This document shows, piece by piece, positions 59,923-64,000 of a stretch of 64,000 bases of DNA. Each line of letters opens with the position of its first letter. Position 1 is the first letter of the stretch. The notes under the pieces were generated by a model, which was not told where the DNA came from, ran no database searches, and saw nothing but the letters and a program-made list of their open reading frames with translations. This DNA comes from Paenibacillus uliginis N3/975 (GTDB lineage Bacteria > Bacillota > Bacilli > Paenibacillales > Paenibacillaceae). Position numbers and translations under genes: made by a program. The stretch is taken from the NCBI RefSeq assembly GCF_900177425.1, contig NZ_LT840184.1:2814010-2878009 (forward strand), in the 5' to 3' direction.

Positions 59923-60768
59923 ATGACAGCAAAACACTTACAAGATACAACCACTTTATATAATGGAGTCAATATGCCTTGGTTCGGACTTGGCGTATTC
60001 AAAGTAGAAGAAGGACCGGAATTGGTAAATGCCGTACGTACGGCAATCCAGCATGGGTATCGGAGCGTGGACACAGCCGCAATATACGGTAATGAAGAAG
60101 GTGTCGGGCAAGGAATCCGCGAGGGCTTGGCAACTGCAGGTTTAAATAGAGAAGATCTGTTTGTTACATCTAAAGTGTGGAACGCTGATCTGGGTTATGA
60201 ATTGACATTGAAGGCTTACGAAGAAAGTCTCCAGAAGCTTGGTCTGGAATATTTGGATTTGTACCTCATACACTGGCCGGTTGAAGGGAAATATATCGAA
60301 GCATGGAAAGCGTTAGAGACGCTTTACAAGCAAGGACGCGTAAAAGCCATTGGCGTGAGTAATTTCCAGATCCATCACCTTGAACAGTTAATGAAGGAAA
60401 CCGAAATCAAGCCGATGGTGAATCAGGTTGAATATCACCCGCGACTAACGCAAACAGAACTGCAGTCGTTCTGCCAGTCGAACGGAATTCAGCTTGAAGC
60501 CTGGTCACCCTTAATGCAGGGTCAACTGCTCGATCAAGAGGAGCTTCGGAACATTGCGGAGAAACATCATAAATCCATTGCCCAGATAATTCTGCGCTGG
60601 GATTTACAGAACGGCGTAGTGACGATTCCAAAATCAACCAAGGAACACCGAATTATGGAGAATGCAGCTATCTTTGATTTTGAATTGTCTGGTGAAGATA
60701 TGCAGCGCATCAACAGCTTGAATCAGGATCACAGAGTGGGTCCAGATCCGGACAATTTTGATTTCTAA
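59923..60768 (+). CDS. Aldo/keto reductase (YvgN/AKR5-like)
   Basis: A 281-residue TIM-barrel NADPH reductase. The catalytic tetrad is visible: Asp in RSVDTAAIYGNE, Tyr in the same segment, Lys in FVTSKVWNAD and His in LIHWPVEG. The cofactor-binding end reads VTIPKSTKEHRIMENAAIFD. It is of the YvgN type, which reduces glyoxal, methylglyoxal and other aldehydes. CGGAGG is 11 nt upstream. Its place after an HxlR-controlled pump suggests detoxification of reactive carbonyls. Confidence 0.94.
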   Translation: MTAKHLQDTTTLYNGVNMPWFGLGVFKVEEGPELVNAVRTAIQHGYRSVDTAAIYGNEEGVGQGIREGLATAGLNREDLFVTSKVWNADLGYELTLKAYEESLQKLGLEYLDLYLIHWPVEGKYIEAWKALETLYKQGRVKAIGVSNFQIHHLEQLMKETEIKPMVNQVEYHPRLTQTELQSFCQSNGIQLEAWSPLMQGQLLDQEELRNIAEKHHKSIAQIILRWDLQNGVVTIPKSTKEHRIMENAAIFDFELSGEDMQRINSLNQDHRVGPDPDNFDF

Positions 60769-60886
60769 GAAATCCGCGTTTACGGCAACAATATAAATGT
60801 AATGAATATTATGGCTCTCCTTACTTCCAGTAGCACTACCGGAACAAGGAGAGCTCATTCCTACATAGATAGAAGGAGAGAGAATC

Positions 60887-61681
60887 ATGAATCTAGATTT
60901 ACAGGGCAAAGTCGCATTGGTAACAGGTTCAACGTCCGGCATCGGCAAAGCGATAGCGATGTCTCTTGCCGCCGAGGGAGCATCGGTTATTATTAATGGA
61001 AGACACGAGGATAAAGTGAAACAAACAATACATGACATTCACTCGAAGCATCCAGATGCCGAGTTGCGTTTTGTCGTAGCAGATCTTGGCACGGAGGAGG
61101 GTTGCCATCAGGTCAGGGAAGCTGCTCCGGTTGTTGATATTTTGGTTAACAATTTAGGGATCTTTGAGCCTGCTGAATTCTTCGATATATCGGATGCAGA
61201 TTGGTTCAAGTTTTTTGAGACGAATATTATGAGCGGTGTTCGGTTAACACGGCACTATCTGAAAAACATGATCAATCGCAATGAAGGCAGAATCATCTTT
61301 ATCGCGAGTGAAGCAGCCATTATGCCTTCGCAGGAGATGGCACATTACAGTGCAACCAAGACGATGCAGCTGTCTCTTTCCCGGAGCTTGGCTGAGCTGA
61401 CAACAGGCACACGCGTAACGGTGAATACCGTCATGCCTGGATCAACCCTTACCGAAGGCGTTGAGACGATGCTGAATACCTTGTACCCGGATGAGAAGCT
61501 TACCATCGAAGAAGCCGAGCAGCGGTTTATGAAGGAAAACCGGCCGACGTCTATTATTCAGAGACTGATTCGACCGGAGGAGATTGCGGATTTTGTTACG
61601 TATCTGAGCAGCCCCAAGTCCTCGGCCATTAACGGTTCAGCACTCCGCATTGATGGGGGCTTGGTACGAAGCGTGTTCTAA
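60887..61681 (+). CDS. SDR-family oxidoreductase
   Basis: A 264-residue classical SDR. Cofactor loop TGSTSGIGKAIA (about 14-25), NNLGIFEPAEF (variant of N-N-A-G), Ser in IFIASEAA, active-site Tyr and Lys in HYSATKTMQLS, and a C-terminal INGSALRIDGGLV. The NGRHED stretch after beta-2 suggests NADP use. GAAGGAGAGAGAATC precedes the ATG. It is the last gene of the HxlR-controlled cluster and probably reduces a carbonyl compound. Confidence 0.93.
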   Translation: MNLDLQGKVALVTGSTSGIGKAIAMSLAAEGASVIINGRHEDKVKQTIHDIHSKHPDAELRFVVADLGTEEGCHQVREAAPVVDILVNNLGIFEPAEFFDISDADWFKFFETNIMSGVRLTRHYLKNMINRNEGRIIFIASEAAIMPSQEMAHYSATKTMQLSLSRSLAELTTGTRVTVNTVMPGSTLTEGVETMLNTLYPDEKLTIEEAEQRFMKENRPTSIIQRLIRPEEIADFVTYLSSPKSSAINGSALRIDGGLVRSVF

Positions 61682-61845
61682 GGGAAAAAGCAGCTTGAAT
61701 AATTATTTATGAGCGGTATTTCTGCCTGAAAGATTTGCGTTTGAAGCCTGTGTAGCGAATGAAAATGGATAAAAGACAACGGAGAAATCAAATGATGCCA
61801 GGAAACATTGAGGGGAGAAGGAAGTCTGGATAGGCTGTCCGTTTG

Positions 61846-61949
61846 TCAGAGGACAACAACATATTTTCATTGGGACCACGTAAATACGTGGTTTTTCTTT
61901 TAAGGATATATGTTCTTGTCCAAATCCAAAGACAAGAACATATATCCTT
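61846..61949. repeat. Full copy of the dispersed repeat: leader, terminator hairpin, then long inverted repeat
   Basis: GTCAGAGGACAACAACATAT (from about 61846) leads to ACCACGTA (61875-61882)/TACGTGGT (61885-61892) and TTTTCTTTT. Then AAGGATATATGTTCTTGTC (61902-61920) and GACAAGAACATATATCCTT (61931-61949) form a perfect 19-bp inverted repeat with a 10-nt loop. It ends the SDR cluster. The rest of the gap (61682-62078) shows no gene. Confidence 0.8.
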
Positions 61950-62078
61950 TGCCGCGTACCCGTAAGTATAAAATTCCTCTCTAACAATAAGCTCACTTTT
62001 TATCCCTAGTAAAACTGGTAACTATCCTTTGCACGGTTTGGACCCTACTTAAGTAGGAGTCATACGTTGTTCTTCTGG

Positions 62079-62978
62079 TCATAGTTCCCCCCTCAGGCGC
62101 TTTACATCTTCTCTTGGTGGAAAACCAAACATACGGGAATATTCGCGACTGAATTGCGATGGACTTTCATAACCTACCTGGAAAGCGACATCAGCAGCAT
62201 CTGTTGACTCCGACAATAACAGGCGCCGGGCTTCCTGGAGTCTCAGTTGTTTTTGGAACTGAATCGGGCTCATAGCGGTTACCTCTTTAAAGTGCCTGTG
62301 AAGTGAGGCAGCACTCATATTTGCTATTTCTGCAAGCTTTTCAATCCGAAAAGACCTGTCATAGTTATTCGTAATTTGGTCGATTACGTCTCTAATACGA
62401 TTGGTAGAGCTTCCTTCTAATGCAATCTGTACCAGCACATTCCCATGCCGCCCTTGCAGAACCCTATAGAGAATTTCCTTCGTAAAAAGAGGAGCAAGTA
62501 ACGGAATATCCTTCGGATTGTCTAACAAACGAGCTAATCTGATTACAGCATCTAGCATTGATAACTCTGTCGGGCTGACAAACATGGCTCGATTAGCATT
62601 CTCTTTCTTTCCAACTCGAATTTCAGAATCACGTAGAACTTCTAAGATTTGACTCGGTGTAAATACAAGATTGAGAGCCAAATACGGAACCTCTGAAGAA
62701 GCTTCCACAATTTGCGCCGTAACCGGCAGATCAACCGATGCAACAAGGTAATCGGCTGGACTGTACCTAAACCGCTCCTGTGACAGCCATACCTCCTTCG
62801 CACCTTGAACGATGATGCATATAGAAGGCTTGTAGACACTGTGCTTTGGACCGGTAATATTAGAGCGGCGAATAAAAAATAAAGATGGAATCGCAGTTGC
62901 GTTAACACCTTCCTGACTTGAATAACACTCTATGAGTTTAGCAAGCTCTTCTTGCTGTTTATACATTGGTTCAGACAT
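62079..62978 (-). CDS. AraC-family regulator (AraC_N/PF06719 type)
   Basis: A 299-residue regulator. The N-terminal ligand-binding part has the AraC_N pattern (GPKHSVYKPSICIIVQGAKE, SPADYLVASVDLPVTAQIVE) and the C-terminal double helix-turn-helix is clear (FRIEKLAEIANMSAASLHRH, FKEVTAMSPIQFQKQLRLQE, AFQVGYESPSQFSREYSRMF). AAGGAGGATCTT precedes the ATG. In this type the genes controlled are often nearby oxidoreductases; here it lies between the SDR cluster and a divergent MFS gene, either of which may be its target. Confidence 0.93.
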   Translation of the reverse strand: MSEPMYKQQEELAKLIECYSSQEGVNATAIPSLFFIRRSNITGPKHSVYKPSICIIVQGAKEVWLSQERFRYSPADYLVASVDLPVTAQIVEASSEVPYLALNLVFTPSQILEVLRDSEIRVGKKENANRAMFVSPTELSMLDAVIRLARLLDNPKDIPLLAPLFTKEILYRVLQGRHGNVLVQIALEGSSTNRIRDVIDQITNNYDRSFRIEKLAEIANMSAASLHRHFKEVTAMSPIQFQKQLRLQEARRLLLSESTDAADVAFQVGYESPSQFSREYSRMFGFPPREDVKRLRGEL

Positions 62979-63283
62979 AAGATCCTCCTTACCCTTTTAA
63001 CTTGATAGTACCATTATAATGTTTATTCATCTGCGTGTAGATGGCTGTGAGAGGATTAGGCAATCATTTGCGACAAATTGGGTATCGGTTGCTTTTTCAT
63101 TTGTTGCATAATTAGAGAACACGTTGACGTAAATGGTATCAGGGTTTCACACTTTGAAGTGAGGTGGAATTATGATGCAAATTCGTTTTCGGTTCTTTTA
63201 TCTGGCTGTTTTTATAAATCTTGAATAAATCATAATGACCTGTCGTTAAGCGCGACCATTGCGAGCGCTGAGGAGGAAATAAT
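62979..63283. other. Divergent promoter region, no gene seen
   Basis: A 305-bp A/T-rich gap between the AraC and MFS genes. AAAGCGCGACC-like or palindromic sites are not evident; only the two ribosome binding sites at its ends are clear. Confidence 0.4.
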
Positions 63284-64000
63284 TATGTATAATCGAATAA
63301 AAAACCTGTTTGCGATAAAAGGTTATGGTTTATTCGTCATTTGTACTGCTGGTTGGTGTGGGAATTTCTATTACGCAGCCATATCTATCCTTGTATGCCA
63401 CTGAAGATTTGGGAATGAGTGCGGGAGCCTTTGGGGTGTTCATCGCAGTAAGTTCATTAAGCGGAGTAGTGGTCAACTCGCTAATTGTTAAGCGATCGGA
63501 TAGCGGATTGGATCGAAAATGGTTGATTATTTTAGCAATGCTTTCATCTGCTCTAGGGTATGCTTCATATTTAGTTTTTGATAACTTCATTATTCTGTTG
63601 ATTGTCATCACTATTTTTAATGGATACGGGGCTTCTGCCATGCCGCAAATCTACGCCTACGCACAGGAGTCGGCAATTGAAAGCCAAACGAGTGATAGGA
63701 CTTTTGCGATGTCAACATTACGTTCTCTGGTATCACTGGGATTCCTGATAGGACCGTTAGTCGGTACACTCATTTTGGGATTACTTGGATACAGGGGGCT
63801 TTTTCTAGGGACATCCGCCATCTATCTTACAATTGCTTCACTTATATTCTTGTTTCTGCAAAAACGAAAAACTGTTCAAGGCAATGACAAAAAGAGAAAA
63901 AGCAAGGCCACCTCATCGCTTAAAAACAGGCAAATCATGCAGCCGCTTATCGCCTTTACCTTACTATTTGCGGTCAATGCTATTAATGGAATCAACACGC
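63284..64000 (+). pseudogene. MFS sugar-efflux-type transporter (SetB-like) with an apparent frameshift, 3' end outside the window
   Basis: GAGGAGGAAATAATT precedes ATG 63284 (MYNRIKNLFAIKGYGLFVIC). Around 63345 (an extra A in TTTGTACTGCTG) the meaningful frame shifts: without that base the reading is LFVICLLVGVGISITQPYLS and continues LYATEDLGMSAGAFGVFIAV, NSLIVKRSDSGLDRKWLIIL, NGYGASAMPQIYAYAQESA, FAMSTLRSLVSLGFLIGPLV to the window end without a stop. The pattern is that of Set-type sugar efflux transporters. The original frame stops at TGA near 63402. Either the gene is inactive or the base is a sequencing error. Confidence 0.75.

Noticed and set aside
1..64000. CRISPR arrays, tRNA/rRNA genes, prophage or intact insertion sequences
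   Set aside because: No evenly spaced direct repeats, no cloverleaf or rRNA-like blocks, no integrase, transposase or phage structural genes were recognised on either strand.

Overview
The window looks like chromosomal DNA of a low-to-mid GC, endospore-forming Firmicute, most likely Paenibacillus or a close relative. Supporting signs are strong AGGAGG-type ribosome binding sites, a CotF-like spore coat gene, a YesM/YesN-type two-component system beside an ABC sugar importer without its own ATPase, a yfmT-yfmS gene pair, and many one- or two-gene units with their own regulator. I see no rRNA, tRNA, CRISPR array, phage or intact transposon.

Layout. 1-7.5 kb: a cut-off MerR gene, a MetX-like hydrolase with a divergent LysR, a LysR/MDR-oxidoreductase pair, an unknown small basic protein coupled to an O-methyltransferase, an Ldh_2-type dehydrogenase and a VOC protein. 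7.8-18 kb: an accessory region full of single genes and debris (aminoglycoside-phosphotransferase-like kinase, SUKH remnant, leucine-rich-repeat protein, methyltransferase, truncated UDP-sugar pyrophosphorylase, P-loop protein, HxlR, SDR, DUF2798 protein, Arg-rich protein, a membrane gene with an internal stop). Several units end at a short TAACGGG-type repeat. 18-21 kb: MerR/serine hydrolase and an AlkD-like DNA glycosylase. 21.3-31.9 kb: a higher-GC catabolic island with a secreted sialidase-like protein carrying two LamG domains, an AraC-type response regulator and sensor kinase, a solute-binding lipoprotein, two permeases and an N-acetylneuraminate-lyase-type aldolase. It reads as an inducible sialic-acid (or related sugar acid) release, sensing, import and cleavage system. 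32-50 kb: TetR/MFS pump, a large unknown protein, spore coat protein, malate:quinone oxidoreductase, an SDR remnant, an M24-family protein with a TetR regulator and matching operators, a membrane glycosyltransferase, a small secreted/membrane gene pair, yfmT-yfmS and a C39-like papain-fold protein. 51-53 kb: a DeoR regulator and nagA.

53.5-57.7 kb is the most interesting part. Three tandem units share almost the same promoter, each with a pair of BlaI-type palindromic operators. The first encodes a secreted protein. The second encodes BlaI plus a BlaR1-like M56 membrane peptidase whose outside sensor is not a penicillin-binding domain but a roughly 200-residue domain about three-quarters identical by eye to that secreted protein. 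The third keeps only a second BlaI gene and a stub of the M56 gene. This looks like a BlaR/BlaI-type signalling system with an undescribed sensor and a free secreted twin of that sensor.

58-64 kb: a divergent HxlR regulator and an MFS pump/aldo-keto reductase/SDR cluster (probably electrophile or aldehyde stress), an AraC regulator, and a SetB-like MFS gene that carries an apparent frameshift and runs off the end.

Dispersed intergenic repeats recur across the window. One combines a GGACAAGAAC-type leader with a terminator hairpin, and two of its copies differ by a compensatory base-pair change. Start sites were chosen mainly from Shine-Dalgarno spacing. Family assignments are from memory and pattern recognition, without database searches.
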